A stretch of 64,000 nucleotides of DNA from Lepturacanthus savala (taxonomy: Eukaryota; Chordata; Actinopteri; Scombriformes; Trichiuridae): NCBI GenBank assembly GCA_030544235.1, contig CM060466.1, positions 651,466 to 715,465 of the forward strand. The letters run 5' to 3'. Each line of letters begins with the position of its first letter. Positions within the stretch are counted from its first letter, which is position 1. Shown one piece after another: positions 46,340 to 58,319 of the stretch. The notes beneath the pieces were generated by a model. The model saw nothing but the letters and a program-made list of their open reading frames with translations. It searched no databases and was not told the origin of the DNA. The translations under genes were made by a program, and so were the position numbers.

Positions 46340-47710
46340 GCAGGGTGTGTGAGCAGAGACGTGTTGTGCCCACAAAGGTGATAAACATCTTCAGCCAGAT
46401 GCCTGGCTGAGCCTGGAACTTGTGACCCTTCCCCCGACAGGAAACTCAGTTTCACACCTTCAAGGAATGTTACCAGAGGTATAAAGGCACCGGCCTTTCC
46501 CCTCTCAAACGCTCTTCGACTTTGCTCTCTCTCTCACTCCAGAGTTTCTTCAACTCGCAAGCTCCAAACTCTCTCCCGGGCTCCTGCTCATCAGCAGAGC
46601 ACCGCTCTGTAGCAGGAGAAGCTGCAGGACAGAAGCCTTCAGCAGCTTCTCTGCTCTAAAAGGGATTATCCAGCTGCTTTCAGCGTCTCCCAGACCTGCA
46701 AGTGACCAAGGACTCAACGGCGTCCAGCCAGCAGCACTGAAGAAACTCAGGCCTGGTTCTACAACCAGACAAGGATTAACAAAGAGCAACGTGACCTACA
46801 CAGCGGATCTACTCCTCAATGAACACCACAGCTGCAACAACATCTCCAGCTACTCAAGGAAGCAGAACCTGAGAGCAACCCTTCTTCTTCCTTTCCACTG
46901 GTAACATGACTTGGGCAGAACAGAACATTAACAAACACGGTTAAACCAGACTGTTGAACTTTGTTAATGTGATGAGATCATAGGCTACAGTTCACTGTGT
47001 TTTAGGTTTGTAAGAAGGTTTAGTTTGATGTTAGTGTCCCAACCTGCATGCATACTAACCATTCTTTAACATGATACCTTGAAACACACACAAAGTGACA
47101 TTAAGCCTACACACACACACACACTCACACACTCACACACTCACACACATTAACACGGTCAGCCATTTTCCCTTTGTTCTTAACAGACAAAGAGCCCCAC
47201 ATGGCCTGGACTACATAGAACAGCCACCACGGCAGCCATCTTTGTAGTCCCCCCCCCACAGATACGCACATGCGCGCGCAAACACACACACACACAGCAT
47301 CTACACACATTCACATGTACATATACATTTAGTTTAGATTGTTTATCGTGTGTTTTTTTTACTTTTGTATTTTTATGAATAAATGCTTTTGAGTCGTACA
47401 TTCTGCCTCTTTAATGTCGTACAATAATGAATTCTGCCAACCTCTACTTTAGAACTCAGAATCCTTCAACTATTAATAGCTATTAATTGACCCTGGTTTC
47501 TATTATTAAGTTAATTGTTAATCAGATGTCCAAATTAATAGATTATTACAATTCATGAGACTGAATCAGAGAATTGACTCTTTTCCTCTCAACCGAGAGG
47601 TGGTGCCCCGAAATTCTAAAACTTTTAATGAATCCATAATTATTTCCAATAATTATTGATTTCTGATAGTCAATTCTACCTGAAGAATTAGTGAAAGACA
47701 CAACATATTA
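46340..47710 (+). mobile_element. LTR-retroelement-like sequence
   Basis: A promoter-like block (GGTATAAAGGCACCGG at 46478-46493) is followed by a CT-rich leader. About 0.9 kb on there is TATGAATAAATGCTTTTGAG (AATAAA about 47378), then CCGAGAGGTGGTGCCCCGAA and TGGTGCCGCACTTGAGGC. This order (promoter, polyadenylation signal, downstream tract) looks like an LTR and leader. No coding domains are visible and the ends are not defined. Confidence 0.35.
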
Positions 47711-49870
47711 ATGGTGCCGCACTTGAGGCAAGTACTGTGCACAACAGACGTCTACGTGGGAAGCAGCCTGAAGATGTGAAATGCCTTTGTTCCTTTATCT
47801 AACCCTCCCTTGAGATGCTGCAGCCTCATGTAACTAGGGAGTCCTAAATAAATAGTAAGGTGGCGGCAGAGGGAACTCAGAGCGGGTTGTAGAGTGTACC
47901 TGAATGTTTTTCTGACTGTTCTCCTTGCAAGTAAAACTTTAACTCTGTTGTCTTCTCCTTTTTGTGTCTGTATTTGATGTTTTAGGTGGCATAAACCTGA
48001 CAAGATGATATCTAATATATAAACAAATCTGTTAAACATCTCAAACTGAAGCACAGTCACTCATGCTGAATAAATTTATTGTGTAACTAAAACATAATCG
48101 TTTGAATAATCATGATTTCAATACTGATCAAAATAAGCCTGATAATGATTTTTTCCATAATAGAGCAGCTCTACACAACAACAGGAAGGTTAATGTGTCA
48201 GTGTGGTTCTGGTCCTCCTCTACAGAGTGATGCAGCATTGAAAATGAAAACAGAGAAATCCTCCTGTTTCTGAACAGTTAGGGTTTTGATTAGTTTTTTA
48301 TTATTATTTATTCTATTCATTTATTTATTTATTTATTTATTCTGATTGTTTGGGGGCCCTATACCTCTGTTAGACTGCCTATGTCCATGATTATTAATTA
48401 AATACATTAGTAGAAAGAAAAAAAAGGAAAACATCATATATGCCATCATCTTCATATCCTTTATTTATAAAATAAAAGTAGACATACCTTTTTCTATAAT
48501 TTAAATCCTAAAATGTCCTTAATATCAGATAATAACATCAAATAAAAATGAAACAGTTCACCCATTAAATCTGCTATAGTTTTAAAATAATAAATAATTG
48601 ATGTACCCCTCTATATCATTATATTAATAAAATTCATGTAGCACCAGAAAACAAATAAATACAAAGTGTTATTAAAAACATAGAAAAACCACCAAAAATG
48701 ATCCAAATAATGAATTTAAATAATTATTAAATTATTAATGAAAAAAACATTAAAACCAGCAAGAATTAATAAAATTAATTGGAGAAAGAAACAACAAATA
48801 GAACCAACCACAGACATATAAAGGAGATAAAGAGGAGGTGAAACACCAGTTTATAATCACAGGTGATCAGGGGGCGGGGCTAATCAGGACCAATCAGGTT
48901 TAAATGCTGATTGTTCCTCTGGTTTCAGCAGGTGAATCGGCTGCATTGTTCTGTGTGGACTGAGGATTTAAACTGTGAGTCAAATTGTTAAATTAATAAA
49001 TATTTAAACAGTTAATTCATGTTAGGCTGCTTGATTCTAAACTGGTCTGAAGGTTTGTCTCTGACTGTGGTCGACTGGTTTTTATAGTTAACACATGAGG
49101 AGAAACATCACAGCTTCTTGTTGTATTTGCTGCAGCGTTAATTACTCAGCTCGCTGCCTGGTGTCAATGTAAAGCTAAAGGTGGAGGGTACACCTGGTGA
49201 CAGGTGAGTGAATCAGAGGATGCAAAGCAGTGATTTACTGGTGGAGAAAAGAGACTAAAGTTATAAGCTTGAGACAACTCAACACAGATTTTACAAGTTA
49301 AACAGATAAAGTAAAATGTGCAGTCTAGTGTCCTGTTTCCCTGCTGCTGAGGAAACACTGATTCGACTCTAAAGTGTCAGATATGGAACAGAAAATGTTG
49401 ATCTGTACTCTGAATGTGAATAGAAATGCCTGAATGAGATCTGTTTTATTACTTAAAAACATATCTATATGCTCTATATCAGCAGTCTGCTAAAAATATG
49501 TCCAGCTGTAGTTGTTTAACCCATTGAAGCCTATGAGCCTCTAAATCTATGACTGTCATTTTATACTTATCTAAAAGTCACTCACACAGCTTTTAATGAC
49601 ATGATAGTAGAGTAACTTATACAAAGGTTTTAAGCAAAAAAATATTTTCCAACTACTTCCTGTCACATGATGTCATCAACTTCCTCCTGAGAACATGGAG
49701 AAGACAAACCCTCCCAGAAAGAGTCATTTTATTTAGCTTATTATGACTTTCAACCCTGACATGTATATATCAGGGTAATCCCCCAAAGTAATCCCCCCAA
49801 AAGAGTTTTGTAGATGAAATAGATTTTTGTTTATGGGCAGATTTGTGCAAACTGCAACTATAAGAGTCAG
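47711..49870. other. Unassigned AT-rich interval
   Basis: No gene recognised. Around 48870-48985 a GGGGCGGGGCTAATCAGGAC box, a CCAATCAGG box and a donor-like AACTGTGAGT at 48971-48980 resemble a small promoter with a first exon, but nothing downstream confirms this. Confidence 0.35.
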
Positions 49871-49874
49871 TCAT

Positions 49875-50215
49875 CTTCTATACCTGCTTATTCCTCATTA
49901 GGGTCACATGGTCTGCTGGAGCCAATCCCAGCGCATTACGGTGCTGGGGCAGGGATACACCCCAGGTAGTCGCCAGCCTATCGTGGGGCACACACCATTC
50001 ATTCACACCTACGGGCAATTTAGATTCGCCAATTAACCTCAGCATGTTTTTGGACTGTGGGAGGAAGCTGGAGAACCTGGTGAAAACCCACCAGACACGG
50101 GGAGAACATGAACCTCCAAGGTTAGGTTTAGGGTCCCAGACCCAGGACCAAGGAGGTCTGGTACCTGCGGCCTTCTTGCAACGCTAACCCCTGCTACACT
50201 GTGTCGCCCTTCTAT
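49875..50215 (+). mobile_element. SINE-like fish interspersed repeat
   Basis: ATACCTGCTTATTCCTCATT, GGGTCACATGG, CACACCTACGGGCAATTTAG, CAATTAACCTCAGCATG and GGACTGTGGGAGGAAGCTGG occur in the order of a very common dispersed repeat of fish genomes. A piece of the same repeat seeded the array at 2537. Confidence 0.6.
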
Positions 50216-50339
50216 AACTATAGTATACTATTGTTACCCACTTACTAAACCAATATATGTAATTTAAGTGTAGTATCTCAGTTTCACCACTTGGTGGTGT
50301 ATGCGTAATGTCAAACGCTTTGAACGTGACCTCGGTCTG

Positions 50340-50575
50340 ACCTGTGCGTGATCGCAGTCTGCACCGAGCGCTACCTTAGTCAGAGCTGAATCACTGAGCA
50401 GAGTACTCGTATATGTAAATGAGCTGACGAACCGGGATATGTAATGTGGAAAAAAACACGCAAAATAATCATTAATACTGGAGCAGTATCGTCATACGTG
50501 TTCTGTTTATTAGGAGAAGTCTTGTGAGTGTGCGCGAGCGAGAGAAGAGCCGGGTTTCAGCCTCTGAGAACTCCG
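50340..50575 (+). promoter_or_regulatory. Candidate promoter and first exon of an unknown transcript
   Basis: Locally GC/CpG-richer DNA (TGTGCGCGAGCGAGAGAAGA, GAGCCGGG) ends in a strong donor, CTCCG|GTAAGAG at 50575/50576. No start codon with a meaningful frame is seen. Downstream splice-like exons at 51889 and beyond may belong to it. Confidence 0.35.
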
Positions 50576-51888
50576 GTAAGAGAAATGTTATGTTACTGGG
50601 TTAGGCTTCAGGTTAGCTGTTGATATTAGCATGTTATGAGAACATTCCTGTTACTGAAGCATGTTCATAAAACCAGTCGGAGTACATGATGATTTCCTTA
50701 ATGTTTTAACCCTACTCTGGTACCTGTTGTATCATTGTGTACTTTGAAAACAAGCTGTAAAAATATCGCTAACGACCTAGCACGAAGCTAATGCTAATCG
50801 CGGCTAGCGCGCGCTATGCTAATTCTAGGTTTTACCTGCAATAGGTGATGTGAATTGTATTAAGTTATACAAGCTAACGCGCTACTAGCTGGTCAAGCTA
50901 ATGAGCCTTTACTGTGACTCATGATGAGAAATCCACTCCGAGGAGCTTCTGACATTATCTCACTTCACTTGTGACACAGATAAGAACATAACACAAAAAT
51001 CTACCCAGGTAGTAACCTTATGGATTGGACTTTGAACCTTACACACAGAATACAAACAAATATAACTGAACTCTAAACTTCTACAAAGGAGGGACACTTT
51101 CTTTTTAATTTTATTTTTCTACCAAAGCTCTCCTTGTATGTTTTATTTTCATTTACTGAAAATTATATATTGTTGAGGCAATAAATTGTCAACTGTTAAC
51201 CTCATGGTATTGTATTTGTTTAACTATTACCAGCTCACTGAACCTAGCAAGAATGTTAGTCAGTTGTGGTTGCTAATTAGACTAAAGGTGCTATACTATA
51301 ACTATATTCATGGAAATGCTATTTTCTGCAAAGAAAAGGCAAAAAAGCAAAAAAATAGAGGCATAACATGATTGTTAGTGACTTAACTGATAAAATTATA
51401 TGCATGAAAACCTTTATAAAAAATCTGGTCTTAAACAAGTTAAGAAGAAAATGACAGTTATAGACATAGAGGCTCTTAGGCTTAAATGGGTTAATGAGTT
51501 TTACCGCATCATGACTTCAACAACTGTCTCCTGGATCCAGTCTGCAGACCTGAAGCTGGACTTTTCTGTTTCAGCTGCTGCTTTAATTTAAAGTTAAACT
51601 AGCTCCAGTTTTAAGGCTGAAGTGGTTCAGACAGAATCCACAGAAGATAAAAGTAGCTGCTACATTAACTTCAGGAAACACTGGGACATCAAAATATTTC
51701 TTTAAATTTCTAACTGTTTTAGGGAAGATTTGCTGAGTTCTTTGTTTCATTCAGTCAAAATTTACTTTATTTTAGAATAATTTCTTGATTTTATTTGGAC
51801 CTTCAATCTTCTGTTCCTGCAAACCAATTTACCTTTTAGGGTGATGTGTGTTTTTAATTTGTTAGAAATTCCTGTTGTCTGATTCCAG

Positions 51889-52373
51889 ATGCTGAAGATG
51901 TCGACCAGAACCACAGAGGGTCTTCAGGTGGAGGTAAGGGAGGTGGAGCCGGGTCTTCAGGTGGAGGTAAGTCAACTGAAGTCAACTTTGGTGGCAGTAG
52001 ATTGTTCTGGAGTAAATCTGAGTATTCAGTGATTTGTGGTTTAACTTATTCAAAAATGTTGATTCCTGGTGTGTGTTTGATTCTAGATGCTGAAATACTA
52101 AAGTTGCTTGGATGTGTTATGGAATGCTGGCTCCTCCCACTGATCCAGGTAAATATCACCATATGATGCTGATTCTTAAGCCCAGAATACACAGCTGCAG
52201 ATGCTGAGCACTGAATCCAAAGTAGTTTCTGAGTCCAGGTTATATTTTCTGTGATATTGTTTCTGATCCACAGAGAGGATGGTCCAGGTGTTAGGAGGAG
52301 GCAAACGTGGTGGAGCTGGGTCTTCAGGTGGCTGTAAAAGAAGCAGTCTGGACTCATCCAAACTTTCCAGATA
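51889..52373 (+). other. Candidate spliced noncoding exons, first copy
   Basis: Three blocks have splice-like borders: 51889-51933 or -51966 (acceptor GATTCCAG; two tandem donors GGAG|GTAAG), 52087-52148 (acceptor TTCTAG; donor CCAG|GTAAAT) and 52274-52373 (acceptor ATCCACAG; no clear donor). Frames through them hit stops. Similar blocks with the same borders recur at 55750-55825, and at 57578-57597 with intact signals on both sides. Confidence 0.35.
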
Positions 52374-52839
52374 AGTTTAGTTTTTTGTGATGAATTTTGA
52401 CTGGTGTGGTGCAGCTGTTCAGTTTTTAACCAGCTGTTCTGTTTCAGACTGTAATGAGTGGCTGTTTATAAATGGTTCTTTAACATTGTTGCCTGTGTTC
52501 TCTATTCAACCCCTTGTCTGCTGGTTTGTGATTACCTGATGTTTTAATGTGTGACTGTTCCTGATTAATGTTGGGTTTTGTGTGGGCAGGGCTCCACTGG
52601 GTCTTAAAAAATTATGAAAGGTTAAAACAGACATGTAATAATAATCATTCCCAAAAAAAACATTGTCCATGATCACACCAATCTGTCCCAGTTTGAATAT
52701 CAGATAGTAAAATCCAATAAATAGGGTTAGAACTCTAACCTCAACCCTGATCCTGACTCTTTATATAATACCCGACCTAAACCAGTAGATTACCCTAATC
52801 ACTCAGGTTTAATGTCTAACCCTAGCCCAGCTCTAACAT

Positions 52840-53270
52840 TGCCTTCAAATGTCTGAAATGTGGTCTAAACACTTTCTGTGGGTACGGTTTGTGGTGCTAG
52901 TGTTTAGTGGAGTTTTTACCTTCCTCTTCCACACATTAATTTTGAATATGGTTATTTATCACTTGTATCTGAAACAGAAAGTCATAGAGAGTCAGGAACA
53001 ATTTTAGAGTTTAGAAGGGTTGAATTAGGTGATGCACCACCCACTCCTGACTATCTATGACCTTCAGTTTGAGAAATGCAAGTGATTTTAAATGACTACA
53101 TTAAGAATGAATGTGTGGCAGTAGTGGGTAAAATTCCATGAAGTGCTTGGACCAAAATGATACTTTCAAAAGTGTTTCAGAGCAGGTTTTGGGCCATTTG
53201 GAGTCAATTGTTTTTTCTTTTTGGAATAATGTTTGGGGGGAAATAAATCGAACAAATGTTAGGTCCATAA
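52840..53270. repeat. Hairpin-bearing tandem unit, copy 1
   Basis: It carries the 43-nt element at 52865-52907 (arms CTAAACACT and AGTGTTTAG) and a longer inverted repeat (GTCATAGA...TCTATGAC) around a 58-bp segment at 52993-53050, here in orientation A (CAGGAACAATTTTAGAG first). Confidence 0.85.
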
Positions 53271-53401
53271 TCACCACCAAACAAATGAGTTGGAGTTGAC
53301 ACAAAACAAGGTAAACATAATGGTAAAAAACCTCAATCTCAAAAATATAATAATATAAACAATCTATAACTGAACAAAGTGGCAAACACCGATTTAATCA
53401 A

Positions 53402-53527
53402 TCACCTTGTGTTATTGGACATCCGGTCGGACTTCGGTGGAGCCGTGGTCAGCTCGGCTGCCGCGAAGAGGTCCTCCTCTGCTGCTCGGCTGATCTCCCT
53501 CCTGATTCCTTTATACTTGGAGATCAT
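53402..53527 (-). CDS. Short reading-frame module, copy 1 (41 codons)
   Basis: Minus-strand frame MISKYKGIRREIS then RAAEEDLFAAAELTTAPP and KSDRMSNNTR, stop TGA. The same frame recurs at 53560, 53747, 53903 and 54980. AAG|GTGATT at its end could alternatively be a splice donor. I recognise no family. Confidence 0.35.
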   Translation of the reverse strand: MISKYKGIRREISRAAEEDLFAAAELTTAPPKSDRMSNNTR

Positions 53528-53559
53528 ACTAACACAGTAATAAATATAGATTTAATCAG

Positions 53560-53709
53560 TCACCTTGTGTTATTGGACATCCGGTCAGACTTCGGTTGAG
53601 TCGTGGTCAGCTTGGCTGCCGTGAAGAGGTCCTCCTCTGCTGCTTGACTGTTCTCCTTCCTGATCAGAGGAGGTGAGAGAAGCTCCCTGATTCCTTTATA
53701 CTTGGACAT
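53560..53709 (-). CDS. Short reading-frame module, copy 2 (49 codons)
   Basis: MSKYKGIRELLSPPLIRKEN then SQAAEEDLFTAAKLTTTQP and KSDRMSNNTR, stop TGA. It is longer than copy 1 by an internal LLSPPLIRKEN segment. Most differences from copy 5 leave the frame open. Confidence 0.35.
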   Translation of the reverse strand: MSKYKGIRELLSPPLIRKENSQAAEEDLFTAAKLTTTQPKSDRMSNNTR

Positions 53710-53746
53710 TATAATAACATAGTGGCAAACACCGATTTGATCAATC

Positions 53747-53990
53747 GCCTTGTGGTATTGGACATCTGGGCGGACTTCGGTGGAGCCGTGGTCAGCTCGG
53801 CTGCCGTGAAGAGGTCCTCCTCTGCTGCTCGGCTGATCTCCTTCCTGATTCCTTTATACTTGGAGATCATACTAACATAGCAATAAATATAGATTTAATC
53901 AGTTACCTTGTGTTATTGGACATCCGGGCGGACTTGGGGGAGCCGTGGTCAGCTCAGCTGCCGCAAAGAGGTCCTCCTCTGCTGCTTGAC
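53747..53990 (-). pseudogene. Short reading-frame modules, copies 3 and 4 (altered)
   Basis: Copy 3 (53747-53870) has the frame but CGA in place of the TGA stop, so it reads on. Copy 4 (53903-53990) lacks its start side and has a 1-bp shift in the PPKSDR part. Confidence 0.4.
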
Positions 53991-54039
53991 TGTTCTCTTA
54001 CCCTTATTACTCAGGTTTAATGTCTAACCCTAGCCCAGC

Positions 54040-54500
54040 TCTAACATTGCCTTCAAATGTCTGAAATGTGGCCTAAACACTTTCTGTGGGTACAGTTTGT
54101 GGTGCTAGTGTTTAGTGGAGTTTTTACCTTCCTCCTCCACACATTAATTTTGAATGTGATTATTTATCATTTGTATCTGAAACAAAGTCATAGACTCAGG
54201 AACAATTCTAAAGTTTAGAAGGGTTGAATTAGGTGATGCGCCACCCACTCCTGACTATCTATGACCTTCAGTTTGAGAAATGCAAGTGGTTTTAAATGAC
54301 TACATTAAGAATGAATGTGTGGCAGTAGTGGGTAAAATTCCATGAAGTGCTTGGACCAAAATGATACTTTCAAGTGTTTCAGAGCAGGTTTTGGGCCATT
54401 TGGAGTCAATTGTTTTTTCTTTTTGGAATAATGTTTGGGGGGGAAATAAATCGAACAAATGTTAGGTCCATAATCACCACCAAACAAATGAGTTGGAGTT
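54040..54500. repeat. Hairpin-bearing tandem unit, copy 2
   Basis: Element at 54073-54115; inverted-repeat segment near 54197-54252 in orientation A. It is followed at 54609-54625 by TTTCCTGGCATCCTCTT, the reverse complement of what other copies carry. Confidence 0.85.
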
Positions 54501-54979
54501 GAGTTCCCGAAAGGGGAAAGAAAAATTGTGAATGGATTGTCATTTAGTCACATTGTCTTTTCTCTTGTTGTACTTTGAGATGACTGTAATATAAAGGGCA
54601 CTACATTATTTCCTGGCATCCTCTTGTATCAAAATTTGAAGAAGCATGCTGTTGAGTTTCTTTCTCTCAATAATGTACAAAACTAAATTGATCTGGGAGC
54701 TGCAGCTTCTAGCTGAGACTCATAAATCTGTATATCTCCTGCCTTATACAACCTGTATGAGAAAGATAGTGTTCCCTTAAGATTCCCCTCATTCCACCCC
54801 TAACAAACCTCCAAATAAATAAATAATGAAATTGCAATATATTATTTTAGGACCAATTTTATTATATAGGATAATACAACAATTGACACAAAACAAGGTA
54901 AACATAATGGTAAAAAAACCCATCTCAATAATATAAACAATCTATAACTGAACAAAGTGGCAAACACCGATTTAATCAA

Positions 54980-55129
54980 TCACCTTGTGTTATTGGACAT
55001 CCGGTCAGACTTCGGTGGAGCCGTGGTCAGCTCGGCTGCCGCGAAGAGGTCCTCCTCTGCTGCTTGACTGTTCTCCTTCCTGATCAGAGGAGGTGAGAGA
55101 AGCTGCCTGATTCCTTTATACTTGGACAT
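54980..55129 (-). CDS. Short reading-frame module, copy 5 (49 codons)
   Basis: MSKYKGIRQLLSPPLIRKEN then SQAAEEDLFAAAELTTAPP and KSDRMSNNTR, stop TGA. Flanked, like copy 1, by GACACAAAACAAGGTAAACA about 60-100 bp downstream of the stop, showing that the module and that flank move or duplicate together. Confidence 0.35.
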   Translation of the reverse strand: MSKYKGIRQLLSPPLIRKENSQAAEEDLFAAAELTTAPPKSDRMSNNTR

Positions 55130-55484
55130 TATAATTTAACATTCCCTAACCATAACCTCGGCCCTAACATAACCTCAGCCCTAACTCTAACCTTGCTCCA
55201 GAGAGTGAAAAGGTGCTACTTAGAATTCCTAACATCTGACACGATTTAAACAGTCTTTACCCACCAATAGTTAACGTAAGATCAAAATGTCCATCATCAT
55301 AAACAAATTAAATAACAAATTCACATAAAGTAAGCTGATTTACCTGTCAGCCAAAGCACTTCCTGGACTACATTTCCCACAATCCCTCCTGTCCCTCTAG
55401 AATCTTTAAAAACCTAATATCGTCCAAACCAGTTTGAATTTCCAAAAAACGCCTTCACTGTCAGACCCACGATAAACCCCTACT

Positions 55485-55630
55485 TTAGACTATATAGATT
55501 TGACAACCCTCCTCTAAAACAAGAAAATATTTTCTCCGGCACCCTCACACAGGGGGAAGGTCAGTTTAGTGAAGAGAGGAGAGAAAAAGACACCACACCA
55601 TTCACCAAGGGAACTCCCCACCTAGAGCTG
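55485..55630 (+). promoter_or_regulatory. Second candidate promoter/first exon
   Basis: TATATAG at 55491-55497, purine-rich AAGAGAGGAGAGAAAAAGAC, then a strong donor AGAGCTG|GTAAGT at 55630/55631, followed within 120 bp by the candidate exon at 55750. No coding potential. Confidence 0.3.
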
Positions 55631-55749
55631 GTAAGTCCACCTCCTTTTGAGTTGAGCCACCCACAAAAACTAGGTTTCTAACCTTTTTTTTTTTAATTTT
55701 AGGGTGATGTATGTTTGTCCAAAAATGTAAAATTCTTATTTGATTCCAG

Positions 55750-55825
55750 GGGCTGAAGATGTTGCCCAGGTACCAGAATACTAAGTGTTTTTGAACTGGA
55801 ATGCTGACTCCTCCCACTGATCCAG
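55750..55825 (+). other. Candidate spliced noncoding exon, second copy
   Basis: Acceptor GATTCCAG at 55742-55749 and donor CCAG|GTAAAT. The sequence (GGGCTGAAGATG; CTGACTCCTCCCACTGATCC) parallels 52087-52148. Confidence 0.35.
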
Positions 55826-56509
55826 GTAAATATTAGCAAATGATGCTGATCCTTCAGCCCAGAACACACAGCTGCAGATGTTGATCACTGAATCCAAAGT
55901 AGTTTCTACTGAGTCCAGGTTTTATCTTCTGTAATGTCTGTTTCTGCTCCAAAGGGATTGTCCAGGTGTCGGGGGGTAAAAGAGGCGGAGCTGGGTCTTC
56001 AGGTGGCTGTAAAAGAAGCAGAGTCTGGACTCATCCAAACTCTCCAGATAAGTTTAGTTTATTGTGATGAGTTTTGACTGGTGTGGTGCAGCTGTTCTGT
56101 TTCTGGCTGTAATGAGTGTGGCTGTTTATAACTGGAGCTTTAACTTTGTTACCTCTGTTGCTCTAATCTTAAATCTCTGTGAGCCCTTATCTGCTAGTTT
56201 GTGATTGCTTGATGTTTTAATGCGTAAATATTTGTAATTAAAGTTGGGTGCTGTGTGTGGGTGGGGCTCCAACAGGTTTTTAAAAAGTATTATGAAACAG
56301 ACGTGTATTAATCGCTCCCAAAAACATTATCCAAGATCACACCAACTTGGCCAAGTTTGAATAGCAGATAGTTGAATCCAGTAAATGGGATTAAAGCTCT
56401 AAACTCAACCCTGATCCTGACCCTTTATATAATCATTAAACCTGACCTACTACCTAAACCACTCAGCTTTAAAGTCTAACCCTAGATCTACTCTGACTCG
56501 CCCCTTAAC

Positions 56510-57110
56510 TTAGGTGCTGAGAGCCACATCTAACATTTGGTCTAAACACTTTCTGTGGGTACGGTTTGTGGTACTAGTGTTTAGTGGATTTTTTACCTTC
56601 CTCCTCCACATTCATTTTAAATGTGGTTATTTATCATTTGTATCTGAAACAGAAAGTCATAGACTCAGGAACAATTCTAGAGTTTAGAAGGGTTGAATTA
56701 GGTGATGCGCCACCCACTCCTGATTATCTATGACCTTCAGTTTGAGAAATGCAAGTGATTTAAATGACTACATTAAGAATCAATGTGTGGCTGTAGTAGG
56801 TAAAATTCCATGAAGTGCTTGGGCCAAAATGTTGCTTTCAAAGTGTTTCAGAGCAGGTTTTGGGCCATTTGGAGTCATTTGGTTTCCCTTTTTGGAATAA
56901 TGTGACAAATGTAAGGTCCACAATTACCACCAAACCTGACGAATTAATTGGCAGAGAGTTTTCTGAACAGGTTAAACATATCGGGAATGAATTATCCCTA
57001 AGTCACATTGTCTTTTCTTTCTTTTGTTGTACTTTGAGATGACTCTTACAATAAAATTTGTAGTACACTTTATATTAAAAGGATGCCAGGAAACAATGAA
57101 GAGGCATGCC
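56510..57110. repeat. Hairpin-bearing tandem unit, copy 3
   Basis: Element at 56542-56584 (one substitution in the loop: GGTACTAG); inverted-repeat segment near 56668-56724 in orientation A; AAAAGGATGCCAGGAAA at 57077-57093. Confidence 0.85.
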
Positions 57111-57577
57111 ACTGTGTTTCCTTCCCTCAATATCTACAAAATGAAATTCATCTGGGAGCTGCAGCTTCTAGGTGAGTCTTTATCAGACCTCTGGACATGT
57201 GCTGGGAAACTGTTTTATGGAAGATGCAGGAAACTCTTAGAAGTCAACCTTGGTCACGATAAGCTAGAGTATCCTGAAATTCACAGGTTCTTTGTTTGTT
57301 TTTATTTTAGGGTTGTGTGTGTATAATTTACCCCCCCCCCCAAAAAAAAAATTAAAATAAAATAAAAAGTTAAATTCCTATTTAATTCTAAAGGCTGATT
57401 ATGTCCAGGTACCAGACTACTGAAGGTGTTGGATGGGTGTTTTATGGAATGCTGACTCTCCCACTGACCCAGGTAAATATCTGCATATGATGCTGATCCT
57501 TCATCCCAGAACACACAGATGCTGTTTACTGAAATCAAAGTAATTTCTGCTGAGTCCAGATGTTTTCTGATTTACAG

Positions 57578-57597
57578 GACCAGAGAGGACAGTCCAG
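57578..57597 (+). other. Candidate spliced noncoding micro-exon, third copy
   Basis: Acceptor GATTTACAG and donor CCAG|GTAAAAG around a 20-nt block. The preceding block ends at 57472 (donor CCAG|GTAAAT). Confidence 0.25.
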
Positions 57598-58319
57598 GTA
57601 AAAGAGGTGGAGCCAGTTGTTCAAGAGCCAGGTCTTCAGGTGGAGGTAAGAGGTGTAATCTGGACTCATCTGGACTATCCAGGTAAGTTGAGTTTGCCAG
57701 TGATGAAGGCTAGGGTTGGTGCAGCTGTTCTGTTTCTACCCAGGGTTTCTGACTGTAATGTGTGTTTATAATTGGTTCCTTTATTTAAATCTATTCTCCC
57801 TAATACACTGTTGCTTTGATCTTGAGTCTCTATTCAACCCCTTTGCTGCTGGTTTGTGATTACCAGATGTTTTAATGTGTAAATGTTCCTGATGTTGGGT
57901 CATGTGTGGGCAGGGCCACATGGTGTCCCGCCTCCTCTCACTCTGACATAGTCTAATATTTTCAGCCTCCTGTGGAAGGTATGAACAACCTGAGGTCCAG
58001 TCAGGATGGAGGTTTGGTCTTGCTCAGTATCTCTGCTGTGTTAGGGTTAGGTGTAGTACTCTAAACATAAATGTGGTGGAAATGGGCCTCTATTAAAATT
58101 CAAAGGCTGAAACGGACACGACAAACCCTAAAACATCTGTGACTGCACCAACAGGTCCCAGTTCCAATATTGGATAATAAAATCCAATAAATAGTTTGAA
58201 ATTAGCCTGACCTTTTACTTGATCTCTAACCTTAAACATGACCCAACCCAGTAATTACCCTAACCTCAACCACTCTATTTAATCTCATCTAGTCCGAGCC
58301 CAACCCTAACTCTGACTCA

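Noticed and set aside
46145..46375. 76-codon minus frame with hydrophobic stretch
   Set aside because: Low-complexity AT-rich frame at the edge of an LTR-like region, with no family resemblance.
49164..49358. 64-codon minus frame in the 49-kb interval
   Set aside because: No similarity, no splice or promoter context, AT-rich codons; taken as chance.
51186..51591. Two short plus-strand frames of about 60 codons
   Set aside because: AT-rich with no family match, located inside the presumed intron between the candidate noncoding exons.
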